DNA from: Hypomesus transpacificus
Taxonomy: Eukaryota; Chordata; Actinopteri; Osmeriformes; Osmeridae
Direction: 5' to 3'
Assembly (NCBI RefSeq): GCF_021917145.1
Contig: NC_061067.1
Coordinates: 5,227,389-5,291,388 of the forward strand
DNA: 64,000 bases
Positions 12,111 to 23,870 of the stretch are shown here, one piece after another. The first letter of the stretch is position 1. Each line of letters starts with the position of its first letter. Position numbers and translations under genes: made by a program. The notes under the pieces were generated by a model. That model was not told where the DNA came from, made no database searches, and worked only from the letters and a program-made list of their open reading frames with translations.

Positions 12111-13200
12111 CGATACCTCTGACGGAGCGAGACCACGTCTGTTACATGTGCTGGCCCTAAACAGTAGGTCTGGTCGAGTACAAACAGGCGGAGTGTGTGG
12201 ATGAAACACTCTCGACTCCATCTACTGGTCAAGTGAGTTGGAAGTAAGTAAAAACATATCAATACAATTATAAGCACTGTATTGAGTATTGATTATATAA
12301 ACGTTTCCAATTATACCACGCAAACTCTTCATTATCGTTTATATCTAGCTAAGACAATTTGATAATGACAATATTGTCTGCTTGAAACAAAAAACAACTG
12401 AGTGGAGAAATCCTTCAAACAGATCTTGCCAAACTCATCACATGCCTAGAATATGACAAACAGTAACAGATTTATTTTCCTTCTGAGGTTTAGTCCTACA
12501 GAGTATGAGAAAGATTTATTAACGCGTACCGATGCCGCTCCGTGCTGGGCATGATGCACTCGTCTATCATACATGCTTCACACTCACTGTTAGCAATGGA
12601 CGTCTGCTCTCACACTAGTAGATGTTTTTATGATACCAGAATAAGGTTAGTTTGTACACGCCCCAATGATGGCTCTAGTTGCTCAGTCTACAAGACCTCT
12701 AAGCTAAAGTTCGATTTTTAGACAATCCAGTGCAGCCGAAAGTTCCGTGATTACTATAGCACGTAGAACCTTGCAAACGTTGGCAGTGTGGTGTACTTGG
12801 CTACAGTTAGCTCTAGCTAGCTAGCAGTAGACTAGCAACTAGTAGTAGACTAGTGTTAGGAAAAACACTCACCTGACCGCCTATGGTAACATCAAAGAAC
12901 ACAATTGGGTTGTTAGGATTTGATGGCTGAACATTCATTCTGGAGGGTGATGGGTAATTACGTGACTATTCACTCTAAACTGAAAACATGCTACCTAGCG
13001 AGTTTCAAATGAAATGCGGTACAGAGAGCTACGGCAGCCGACAGCGGACATCAACTAGCCTATAGCTAACGAGGTGGAAAAAAAGACCAATAGTCGCCAT
13101 AGAAAATTACATATAATACATATTAAAAGACCTAGACAATACATATTGCATTTTAATTACCGAAAATTCAGTTCCTTAAAACAACCACAAATTACAAAAG
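12110..13200. other. intergenic, no gene seen
   Basis: No exon, conserved motif or clear repeat family was recognised here, apart from a very weak tRNA-like stretch near 12,665. It lies downstream of the 3' end of taf10. Confidence 0.4.
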
Positions 13201-13224
13201 AGAAAAGTTTACATTTTGTTAAGG

Positions 13225-13230
13225 TTTATT
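13225..13230 (-). terminator. taf10 polyadenylation signal
   Basis: TTTATT on the plus strand reads AATAAA on the minus strand, about 240 bases beyond the taf10 stop codon. It would give a 3' UTR of roughly 260 bases. Confidence 0.5.
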
Positions 13231-13471
13231 GGTCTAAATAAAATATTACAAACTAAAATTCCACACAATGCAAAACATGCTCCAGTCTACACCAAGAACC
13301 AACTAGCCTACATTTAAACTGAAAATGAAAAAGTGATGCAAGTCATTTTCAATGGTTGATCTTGAGCACCATGTTAAAAAAACGTTATGAATGGTGGTGT
13401 CTACAAAGCACAAACTCAAATTGGTTGTGAAGGAAAAGTAGCGTGGTATGTCTCTTGCATAGGCCAATACA

Positions 13472-14734
13472 CTATGTAAAGTAATGAGGTTTCTTGACAT
13501 TTATACCATATTCGGACAGGGCAGGAGACAGGTCCTCCATTGTCAACGTGTACTTCTTATCCTAAAGTAGAGAAAGAAGATTATTGACCACTAACCTATA
13601 AACGTCACACGTAGTTTTAGACATGTGGAAGGTCTCTGGAGAAGGATTCAATGTTTTGACATGTGGAAAAGTGTTATTTCCAAGCAATTCATTTTGCTTA
13701 TAATATAAATGTGATAAATCCTGTAAATGCCCAACTGTGGGAATACAGCTGCCAAAAGCTGCACACTTTCACAGCATCAAGAACACAAACCTTTGTCTTA
13801 TTTCTGGAGCTTCCAGAGGCTGTGCCTTTCATCTTACAGTGCTGCAAGGCATCATTGGCGATGTCTGAGATGAACTTTTGAGCAGCAAGAGAGATCAGAC
13901 GAATTCTAAAATAAATGGGGGGGAAAACAACAAACATATCAGTGTATTACATTTTATTGCAATGCTAACAGTCCAGAGTTTGGCTATACATGTATACAAA
14001 ACAAAACTCACATTCGTGGATCAGATGCCTCAAAACCAGCTCGATTAAGATAGTAGCCCGTCACTGCATCTGGAATCTAGTGAATACATAATGAACTGTC
14101 AATGACAACTACCAAAAAAATCCCAGTTTATCATGCAAATCTCTCAAGTTAATTCAAGATTTCAATTTAAGATCCACACAGCATGACCAAGCTCACTGTA
14201 GGAGTGTAGTCCTCCAACTGCATTAGAAAGTCAGCCAGGGGCGTTGTGGAAATGACAGACTTCACGTCTCCATTGGCAATGCCACTAGGAACATAGACGC
14301 CGTTGGACACAGACGAGTCAGATGACGAGGTGGCCATTGCAGCTGAGGTTGATGCTGTAAAAGAAAAGAGTGGTAGCCTACTTATATGTCCTCAAAATGG
14401 GGGACACGGCACTGGACTGAACTGGGAGAATTGAGTCCTGTTAACAATAATATGATATGAAACAAAGGCATTTCACAAAAGGTATTAGAATCAGCCAACG
14501 CGTGTTCACGTTTTTTCTAGTATCGTCGAAAATGTAATCTTCTAAGTCACGCAGATAATAACAGACCTACAGTATGGTGTTAAAAGCTATAAGGTTTGCT
14601 TCCTTACCGTTAGTTACAACCGGGGGGATGCTACTAACATTCGTTGCTGTATTACTGTTTGAGATAGGATTACTAGATGCTGATGAATTTGAAGACGAAC
14701 CCCCGGTTGTGACAGGCTGATTATCAATGTTCAT
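13472..14734 (-). CDS. taf10: taf10, TFIID/SAGA subunit TAF10
   Basis: TAF10 is a histone-fold subunit shared by the general factor TFIID and the SAGA co-activator, acting in the nucleus. The complete minus-strand CDS has five exons: 14608-14734, 14197-14354, 14012-14076, 13791-13905 and 13472-13561. All junctions are GT-AG and in phase, giving 184 residues, against about 218 in human because the N-terminal tail is shorter. The first ~70 residues are a Ser/Asn/Thr-rich disordered tail. From residue 96 the protein matches human TAF10 almost word for word: IPDAVTGYYLNRAGFEASDP, then IIRLISLAAQKFISDIANDA, then QHCKMKGTASGSSRNKTK, and a C-terminus ending SEYGINVKKPHYFT. The start is the first ATG, MNIDNQPVTT. 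The gene is head-to-head with the oxidoreductase, with 775 bases between start codons. Confidence 0.97.
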
Positions 14735-15500
14735 TTTGTTGTCGTCGTCTCAGCTCGGTAAAATATGCAAAACTGTTAAAACAAAAGTACGATAATTTTA
14801 GTAAAGTAGTAAATAGTAAATCATACAATGTTGCAAAGTATGCTAAAGTAACGACAAGATCGCAATCTCTTCCAAACCTTGGATAATCTAACATCAACAC
14901 TTCCTTGTGCATCGATAAATTGCCCGCCGCAGCCTATTTCCTGAAATGTGGTTCCGGTCATTTAGCTTCAACGTAAACGCTGAACGTACACAAACCTTTT
15001 TGCAGGTGGTTTTCAGAAGGTAGGGTTATTATTACCAAATATGATTTCACATGGTCACAATATAAAAAGGCATGGGTAATGACTATATTATAATTGGTAG
15101 ATAGATTCGTATTTTGTTTGGTTCTGCCTGCCTAAAGGCTCCCTCAACCTCACATTCAAGACTGTTCCACGCGTAAATGTTTTTCCTGCGTCATAGCACA
15201 GAACGCTACCTACTACTTGACATGAAACATTATTTAAAATGTGTCAAATTTGTGATCAAATAACATGTGAAATATACTTAAAATATGTATACTGAAAAGA
15301 CAATTAAGAAAATAACAATTAGCAAGTTGCTGCTTAAGCAGTTGGAGTGGGTGCCCTGACCTGACTCGTACAGCCAAGGCAGGACACGTCAAAACTCTGT
15401 CTTCAGGTTGCATATGGCACTACAACAATAGGAGCTATTGTGATAAAGTAATATAACAAAACGAATATTACTGTAACATTTCAGTTACTATTATTTTCAG
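14735..15500. promoter_or_regulatory. shared taf10 / oxidoreductase upstream region
   Basis: This 766-base interval separates the divergent start codons. The oxidoreductase ATG lies 9 bases after an acceptor (TTATTTTCAG ending 15500). An untranslated first exon of that gene must therefore lie in or near this interval, close to the taf10 start site. A bidirectional promoter is inferred. No TATA box was obvious for either gene. Confidence 0.4.
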
Positions 15501-15509
15501 TCTGCCATC

Positions 15510-18500
15510 ATGCCTTCAGTTGTCCATGTCATTGTGGTTGGTGCTGGGAGCCGTGGGAAGACATACTCAGATTTTGCCACCTTCCATCCCGAACGGATGC
15601 AGGTCTTTAAACAGTTATATCCTTTAAATCCACCACCACATCTTGATAAACTATTGACACAAGCTATTGCAAAATCTATATGCTGTGTTGGATTTATACA
15701 ACTTATTGTCAGTCACGTCTAATTATCATACAATTACATTATTATAGAAACGGTATAATACATTATTTTAGGTTGTTGGAGTGGCTGATCCCAGGAAATT
15801 TGCAAGAGAGATACTTCAAAAGCAGCACAACATTGCAAATGAAAATATATTTGAAGGTAAGGGAGTCATACCAAGTAGTATGATTTTATAAGCATTTGAT
15901 CCTCTAGCCTGATTTAATGTTTGGTTTGTGATGTTTCTTAGATTGGCACAATATAGTACAGAGAGAAAAGTTTGCAGATGCTGTGTTTATTTGCACTCCA
16001 GACCGTCTTCATAAGGTAATGTAGTAGTCATCATTATAGAACAAATATGATTAATCACAAAATCTTTAGCACAGGTTAGTTTAGGTAATGTGCTCAAATG
16101 GTCAATTAAACACTGTTATAATGTTATAATTGATAGTGTAATAGATGAAATTCTGTTTTTATCATTCTGTTTCAACCTAATATGTACAGGACCCAGCAGT
16201 GGCACTCGCAACAAAAGGCTATCATGTTTTATTGGAGAAACCCATGGCTGTAAGTAACACCACTGAATGGTCGGGAAGCTACTGTATGCACAGCTCTTTT
16301 TGTAAGAACAAGTAAAACAAGTATGAGTCAGCTAGGGATTTGATTTGCATTTTTGTTGTTGTCATTTTAGGTGTCTACTGAGGATTGCACAGAGATTGTG
16401 GAGACATGCATTCAGAGTGGAGTTATGCTCACTGTATGCCATGTTCTTCGATATGACCCAGTGATCCGCAAAATAAAAGTATGTTTATCTTCACCACTTT
16501 CCCAAAATTATACAGTAAGAACTAACACATTTGAAAGACGGAAATTGCAGTGAAGTCTTCCATGATTGGTGATTATTTCAAGGTTTCAACTTATTTTGAT
16601 CAAAATCTATGAATGATTCTGCAGGAGCTGATTGACAGTGGAGTTATTGGTGAGGTGATCCATATCCAACACCTAGAACCGGTAAGTGTGTAACAGTATA
16701 CGAAATTACAGAATAGTTATACAATTAGGAACTATTTACATGCATGATTTTGACCATCTTATCTGTATGCATCTCTTTAACATTGTAGTATAAATACCAG
16801 ATGTGGGTTATCAGATATTCTTATGTATTTTATTTTTGCAGGTGGGATTCTACCACTTTGCCCACTCTTTTGTTCGAGGGAACTGGAGGAATGAAGCTGA
16901 AAGCTCCTTTGCCCTTTTGGCTAAATGCTGCCATGACATTGACCTAATACATCACTGGGCTGGAGGACGCAGGTAAAACATTTGTAGACTAAAACAATAA
17001 ACAGTAATGTAGCTTACACAACACACTGTTTCACACTACTTAACTGTGATGTCTGTCCTCAATCGCTCAGGTGTTTGAAAGTATCGTCATTTGGATCTCT
17101 CAGCCACTTCCGCAAAGAATGCAAGGTGTGTGTTTTGAGGCTAGTTATTCACATCATCACTATTTAGAGTTAGGGTTACTACCAATCACTAACAGTGATC
17201 TTCGAATGAAGTGCATCAACTTTTGTTATTCTCATGCTATATATTACTTTACTGTGTTTTTGTCCAGCGTTGTTAATTTACTTAAGGTAGCTATAACCAC
17301 ATTCAATTCTAGCCACCAGGTGCGGGAGATCGCTGCCTACACTGTCCTGTGGAGGGAGACTGTTCATATTCTGCTCGTAAGATCTACTTGGACAGAGTTA
17401 AGCAGGTCCTTGCCATTTATACATAAATGCCTCAAACTAAATGCCATTCTGCATTCATTGATAGACTATTTTCAATCCATTCATTTACATTTAAATACAA
17501 ACTTGTAATGTAATTGAAATAATTACTTGATCATGAATACATTTGTGTCTTAGGGTCATACGGGTTGGCCGGTGTCTGTAATATGCCCCAGCTCTCTCCC
17601 AGACATTGAATCTGTGACAGATGCCTTAAAGACAGGGCCTTATGGACGCTGTGTATATGAATGTGATAATGACGTTTGCACCAACCAAGTAAGAATGTCT
17701 TCAGTCTGGTTTGAAAATGTTTAGTTTGATACTTTCCGAAAGATTAAAATGCAAAAGCAAACCAAACCAGTATGCACACATCTTAAAATGTTGGTTAAAA
17801 GTTAATTTGCAGTTATGTACTCTCTTCCTTTCACATTCCTACTGTTATTTCATCTGTACAGGTTGTAAACATGGAGTTTGACGGTGGTCTTACAGCATCC
17901 TTCTCCATGGTGGCATTTACAGAGGAGATATGTCAGCGAAGAACAACCATTTATGGTAGCAAGGTTAGACTTATACTGTATATTCTAACAACAGTAATAT
18001 ATTAACTATGTAATTGCAGTGAATGTATACATGATGTGAAGCAATGTCCTAGGATATGTTATTTTTCTCTACCGAATGCAAATCTTCAAGCAATCCTGTA
18101 TTACTGGCAAAGCAGGATCCTCAAAATAAACTGCAGTATATTAATCCTGCAGGGGGAGCTCTCTTACAATGGTAATGAGATTAGAGTGTTTGACTTTCTG
18201 ACTCAAAGAGCCACAAAGCACAAATCCAATGTCCCAGGGCACTTCGGTATGGGTGGTCATAGCGGGGCTGACTATCACTTGGTAGATGCCTTCATCTCTG
18301 CTGTGGCGGTAAGGCTGTTAATAGTCAACATATTATCAGCACATCAACACCTTGCTCTTCTACCTCTACTCTTATGTTCAACTTAAACAATTAGATAGTT
18401 TGAGTAGTTAATAAAGTTGTAGGTAAACAAAGATATATTATTTTGAATGTCATTAAGAAAGGTTTGGGCATTATGTGTCTGTCATTGACTTAGTGTGTGT

Positions 18501-18633
18501 TTGTCTACAGAGTGGAGATGCATCCTTGATCCGTTCAGGTCCAAGGGAGACTTTGCGAAGCCACAAACTGGTTTTTGAAGCAGAACGCGCCCGTTTGGAA
18601 AGCAAGGTGGTGTTCTGTGAGACTGACCCATGA
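15510..18633 (+). CDS. Gfo/Idh/MocA-family oxidoreductase, substrate unknown
   Basis: This predicted cytosolic NAD(P)-dependent dehydrogenase has 423 residues in 13 coding exons: 15510-15602, 15772-15856, 15942-16015, 16190-16249, 16371-16478, 16625-16681, 16842-16972, 17071-17125, 17313-17405, 17554-17688, 17862-17963, 18153-18308 and 18511-18633. All junctions are GT-AG and in phase. The N-terminal Rossmann fold has GAGSRG at residues 11-16. The family signature EKP is at 100-102 (HVLLEKPMA), and a [10 protein letters not shown] motif near 189-198 sits where the family keeps its catalytic His/Asp. A Cys-rich stretch follows ([10 protein letters not shown]). There is no signal peptide or membrane helix. 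It is not biliverdin reductase: it is longer and lacks that protein's C-terminal pattern. Its closest known relatives are uncharacterised fish and bacterial sugar-type oxidoreductases. The substrate cannot be inferred from sequence. Confidence 0.85.
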
Positions 18634-21600
18634 GTAGAGGAATAGACAAGGTGAAATGCAGACAGTAAATCATCATGATTATAATCAACGACAATGATTC
18701 CCATCCCCACTTGACCAATCTGAATATTCTCAGGATAAATGCACTTTATTGGTTTAATGTAGACCATGTTATATTTAAATGTGAATACATATAAAAGTAA
18801 CATTCTGTCATCTAATTCATTGAAAAATATAGTTTTTGATGCCTCAATGAAAAATATGGCAATTTACTCTTGTTGTTTGGTGAGTCTGAGTTCATATGTT
18901 AATATTTCATAAAACATCTTAGATACAAACAACTGACAAGAAACAACAAGGGACAATTGTCAAGTAAGAATTTAGATGGTACAAAAAATATAACTCTATT
19001 CTTTGCCTCCACAAATGTCTCTATTGTCAACTTAAAGTCAACATTAAATCAAATAAAAGGGATTCTTTCAGACTAATGTTTTTAAACAATCTTTAACAGA
19101 GGTACTCAGAATATGGTTTCTCCACCATAAAACAATACAGAGCTTTTCTGTTTCTGGCTCATCCAAGGCCTGTTTGAGCACTCTCTTATCCCAACCCCAA
19201 GCCACTGTGACCACAGAACCCTCACCATGACAGACTCCATGACGACCTCATTCCAGGTGGGCCTGCTTCCTCTCTCTACCCAGTCAATCTCGAGTCTGCA
19301 TCCATCAACTGTTCTGTGTCCACCCAACGTTGTCTGCGGGCAGCACAGTGCGACACACGAGGGTCACAGAAGAATCTGGTGATTCGTCTCGCGCATCAGA
19401 CCTTTCACAGTGCGTGTACTCCGGTGCAGTGGCTAGCTCCAGCACAGTGAAGGATGGTGACCTGGAAGGTTTGTAACTTCTCTATGCCCTTTGCCCACAT
19501 CGTCAGGTCATCATCCTTTCATCCTGTCCCCTATTGGGCTGAAAAGGTTGCTTCTCTTTGTGGTGGGCTATGTGTTTGCATGTGATAGGTCTGGTCCCCC
19601 CTGGATGTGTGTCCATCCCCCAGCACTGCCTCTATCATCACGGCCCTTTTGTCTAATAGTCTAGGTTGAGGAAGGCTGCCTATGCACAGTGAAGCTTGCT
19701 TGTTGATAAACATGTTTACTTAAGTTTTACTTTCGTTCAACTGAAATACGCTGAACAGTGAATACGTGTTTCATATTGTAGGAACATGTTCAAATTCATT
19801 CAATTTCAAAAGTGAGTTGTTATTCCACTTTTTGTTATTTGTACTGAAGAGATAGCCTATGCCCTGGACAAACTCAGTGGTCACAGGCAACGCTGTTACA
19901 CAGGGACTGGGAATGGCGTGGGCAGACTTCAAGGCCATGTCCCCTGTCTGTCCATTATCATTTAGTCACAGAAATACACACAAATACTCACATGCAGACA
20001 AATGGCATTCATGATGAATACTAGCCTTTTCTGACCTGTGTATTCATTCACTTGCTGCCAATTGTAGAATAATTGTCCAGCATAATCATTTAAAAATCAA
20101 TCTTTTTATCACAACTGTGAGGGACAGGAACATCATGATCCCATCCTTGCAACAGTTCCCAGTCTGAACAGTCCTATATAACACTACAAAAGGGATCACC
20201 TTACTGTCTTACTTTCTCAATTACAGAATGACTCTGGCAATAAGGGAGGGTAGTGTAAACAAATGAAATCATTATATGGGAGTTCATAAAGAGAAAGAAA
20301 AATCTGAAATGAACTAATCTAGAGTATTGTTCTATCTTTCTTTCTCTCTCTATGCATATACAATAGATTAAATAGATCAGGTAATCTTTCTTGGTCAGAT
20401 AGATTGCTGAAGTAAATACCCTTGTCGTCAACAGAACTCCAAGTTTTATTATGAGTAAAGGATGATAAAGAGTCAGAGGTAGGGCACTGTGTAAAAGAGG
20501 AATACGTGCCTGTGTGTTGGAAAGGCTATGAAACCAAGCCTCAGTGACGGACTGGCTGACTCATTTGGAATACATCTGCTGACTCAGTTGGCCAACCTGC
20601 TCTAACTCTGCCTCTGCAGCTGCACTCACTCTCTAAAACACTAAGTGTGTGTGTGTGCTTACTGTGTGTACAGAATGTGTGTGTGGGAGAGAGATTGGTC
20701 ACTTTAATGTTTCCATTACAGTGTTTTCCTTGGGAATTGTTTATGTCACTTGAGGTTTCAGAAATGGAGCTCATTATTTTAACCAACCAGATACAAATAT
20801 TAAATAAACCACATCTCTAACAACACAAGGAATTTACAAACCTAGAAACAGCTAAATACATGTGTCATCTGCTTTAGTTTTGCCTGGAGCCAAGGATCCC
20901 TATCTTAGACAAGCTCAACTACCATTATCCCTGAAAAGGAGATAGGGGGATGAAACAGAAAGCAGAAGGTAGAACGCAGTGATAGAGCTATAAAACTGTA
21001 AAACATTGCATACTCCTGTTCTGTGACTCAACAGGAAGTGGAGTGTGAGGTGAGCATAGAATGGAAAGGGAGAAGAGGGTGGGAGGGATGAGTTGAAGAA
21101 GAAAAAAGAGGGGGGGCAACTGTGTCATGTCTCAAGATTCCAAAACAAGTTACTGGCAGAGAAAGAAAAAGAAAGAAAGAACCCAGAGGGTCTTTGAAAC
21201 TGGGCTGAAGATACACAGACAGCCTGGTCATTACTCCAACCTACAACTCTGTGATGGAAAGCCACACATTCACACAAAGGCAAACAAATCACCAGGTTTA
21301 GGTCTGTTTGCATACCTTACCTAACTTTTTCATAACTATTCTGGGTAGTTACTAATGCTGTGAAAATAAGTGAGATTGGATGTGCTCCAAGGTCTTGTTT
21401 AACGGCAATGACACGCATATAATGAATTCACCAAATGTTTTTGTTGTCACAAATATATACTCAAACTCCATATTATTTTCTCCCAAACCCCTTTCACTTC
21501 AATCTGCAGGAGATAAAATCGTTAACACACTTATTTACAGCTGGTTTATATATCAGAGAACACCCCATGATATGATGTAATCAGTTCAAACCTACACAAT

Positions 21601-23000
21601 TTACCAGAGAATGTATATGAACATATGACTGTTCAGCTCCAATGCCATTGTAGGCAGACATTCACAATTCTTGTTTTAGTCTTCAACTTTACAAACCTCT
21701 GATATTTAACATTAAATATATTGCTAGTTACATTATGAATAGTATTAAAACAAGTCTTTATGAAAGTGTATTTCTTTACATATGAAATATGACAAATGAG
21801 AAACTTCTTACCATCTTCTTAAAACAATGGCTCTGGACACGTTTGATCTTTGATGTCAAAGTATTTGAAGAATTCCTCTTCCTACAAAGCAATCATGTCT
21901 TTGAAGGAGGAGTGGTGGGTTGCACGTAGGGTGGAGGTGGGGGATGCATGGCACTAACAGCTGTGAGGGACGGAGGTCTCTTAGCAGGAAGTAACTCGAC
22001 CTCCCCTGTGAGAGTTTGGCCCTCCCTTGTTCCAACCCTCATAGCTGAAGTCCATTGATAGTATAGAGAGGGGCCTGAGGGAGAAAAGCACAGCATGTAA
22101 GAAAATACAGAGGGCTGTATCCTTCATGTTTGATGTAGCACTTTCTGAAAGTGGGCCTCATGTAAACGTCAGTGACAAGGAAAGGTTCATGAGGTATTTG
22201 TAGACTATAACCCACACAGAAAACGTTCTGTGGCACAGATTTTTCTTTCTATTATTCCCCTGGTTTATGTTGTATTTATTTACGATGACACAGTAACATC
22301 TAATACAAGTGAGAGATGTTATAAAGGTCATGGAAATAAGAGTTCTATAAGAGCATTTGTCCCATAATGCATTTTCAGTTGACAACGGAAAACTGACATG
22401 AGTATCTGCAGGTGCTTCAAGAATTTGCCTTATATGGTATTTCCTGTGTACTGCAGAAGATAAAAACAGTTTCCCAATGGGTAGGGGGAGTTTGTTTCTT
22501 AGTCCTGTGGATGTATATTGATTTTGACTGTATTTACCCAGATGGCTCACAATTATTGTTGTTGTGTCCTTTTGCAATGCTGCGTGGCAATGAAAACAGT
22601 GTGTTCCGGTTGGCTTGGTCTTGTCTTGATGCAGGATTTTGACTTTGACTAGCTTGCAACTATACCCTAAAACATCCACACACTCCCAAGTATTTATATT
22701 CTATGGGTGTGGGGAAATTTGACAAAAAGCATCCAAACTAATGTATTGCTTTTGGTTAAACCTTTGCATTAAATGCGTATACCAGTAGATTTTCAGAGCT
22801 ATGTGTCTATGATCTGACAAACCTGTCTTTACTGAATGAAGCCTTTTCCGTATAATTAAGGAACACCAAGTTCCTTGTGTTAACATTATGTTATGATGAT
22901 GATGAGTAGGCCTATGTCACCCATATTTCTGATAAACATGCGTAATGAGTTAGAACTTTTTCTGGTTAGAAATGAAAACAGGCACCTTTAAGAACAGCTT
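18634..23000. other. oxidoreductase 3' UTR, then intergenic
   Basis: The first ~430 bases are likely 3' UTR, with a possible poly(A) signal at 19052. The rest is AT-rich spacer with no convincing exon, splice-bounded reading frame or recognised repeat. Short reading frames here have no domain or homology signal I can see. Confidence 0.5.
19052..19057 (+). terminator. candidate polyadenylation signal
   Basis: AATAAA lies about 420 bases after the oxidoreductase stop codon. Confidence 0.4.
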
Positions 23001-23020
23001 GGGTGGAGCTACGGCATGCT

Positions 23021-23028
23021 TATAAAAG
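23021..23028 (+). promoter_or_regulatory. errfi1 TATA box
   Basis: TATAAAAG lies about 190 bases upstream of a good donor (TA|GTAAGT at 23213) for a non-coding first exon. A TATA promoter fits an immediate-early, growth-factor-induced gene such as ERRFI1. The assignment is inferred from position. Confidence 0.5.
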
Positions 23029-23049
23029 AATAAGGAAAGATCGTCACAG

Positions 23050-23212
23050 GGAGCAAATTAATTTCACGAGCGAATGTTGTCGCTAAAGGAAAGTCGCACG
23101 TGCAAGTGGATTAGAGTTAACTAATAACCGAGGACCTATGTACTGAAGGATTTACACTAGCTGTCACAAGTAGGAGGAACAACAACACACCTTTAATTGA
23201 CTTGTTTTTATA
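23050..23212 (+). other. errfi1: predicted errfi1 5' UTR exon 1
   Basis: Non-coding sequence runs from about 25-30 bases after the TATA box to the GTAAGT donor at 23213. The matching acceptor would be TCTCTTTCAG ending at 25730. Human ERRFI1 likewise has a non-coding first exon. The 5' end is approximate. Confidence 0.45.
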
Positions 23213-23654
23213 GTAAGTATTTATGGTTTGTGCTCATTTGTATTTAGGAAGCTGTTATCCACTTATTAACCAAAGTAGCCTAATACGTTTCACGTAAACG
23301 ATTAGGCATTGTTATGGTACATCAATGACTGGCTGCCCAGCGCTGTAAGTGAACACTAGTTAATGACAAACAATCAATTAGTTAAAGTTATAAATCAGTT
23401 TACAAATCATATTCTCGTTTTGGTATTGTACCTTAGCGATGTCGGAAATACAGTGATGGGATAATGTCGATGCTATTTGGAAAATGATTCGTACCTTAGT
23501 CACAGGTCAGATGGTCGAGTTTGCGGAATATAGGGTGTGTTCACATGGAAAACTTTAGCAGGTAGGAGTAGGGCTGGTTGCCTGAAACCTGTTGGCTACT
23601 ATTTCTGTAGAAATAGAATATCATTTTCTTCTTTGGACAAATATATGCTCTATG

Positions 23655-23870
23655 CTAGGGATCAATCCTGGTCCTCAGGGTACACAGTCCTCGTATGTTT
23701 TAGATGTTTCCCTGCTTCCTACACACATTATTAAAATGAACTGGTCGTTGTTCATGCTTCCACAGAGCTAGATAACAAACCAGTCATTTGAATCAGGTGT
23801 GTTGGAGCAGGGAAACATCTATAACATACGCAGGACAGTGGACCCTGAGGACCAAGATTGAACACCCTGC
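23655..23870. mobile_element. fold-back MITE in errfi1 intron 1
   Basis: Two arms of about 105 bases form an imperfect inverted repeat. The left arm (GGATCAATCCTGGTCCTCAG ... TTTCCCTGCTTCCTACACAC) is mirrored by the reverse complement of the right arm (GTGTGTTGGAGCAGGGAAAC ... CCCTGAGGACCAAGATTGAA). It resembles a palindromic element dispersed widely in teleost genomes. It has no coding capacity. Confidence 0.75.

Noticed and set aside
12660..12725. tRNA gene or SINE head
   Set aside because: GGCTCTAGTTGCTCAGT and AGTTCGATTTTTAG vaguely recall A and B boxes, but the stems do not pair and the B box is poor.
17071..17508. 145-codon plus-strand frame
   Set aside because: It crosses the exon 8 donor and exon 9 in the wrong frame. 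The spliced frame, which matches the enzyme, is different.
15510..18633. Biliverdin reductase A
   Set aside because: The overall fold class is the same, but at 423 residues the protein is too long. It carries the EKP/CHDID pattern and a Cys-rich insert that do not fit BLVRA.
22158..22679. 173-codon minus-strand frame
   Set aside because: It shows no recognisable domain and unremarkable composition, and a frame of this length is expected by chance in a window this size.
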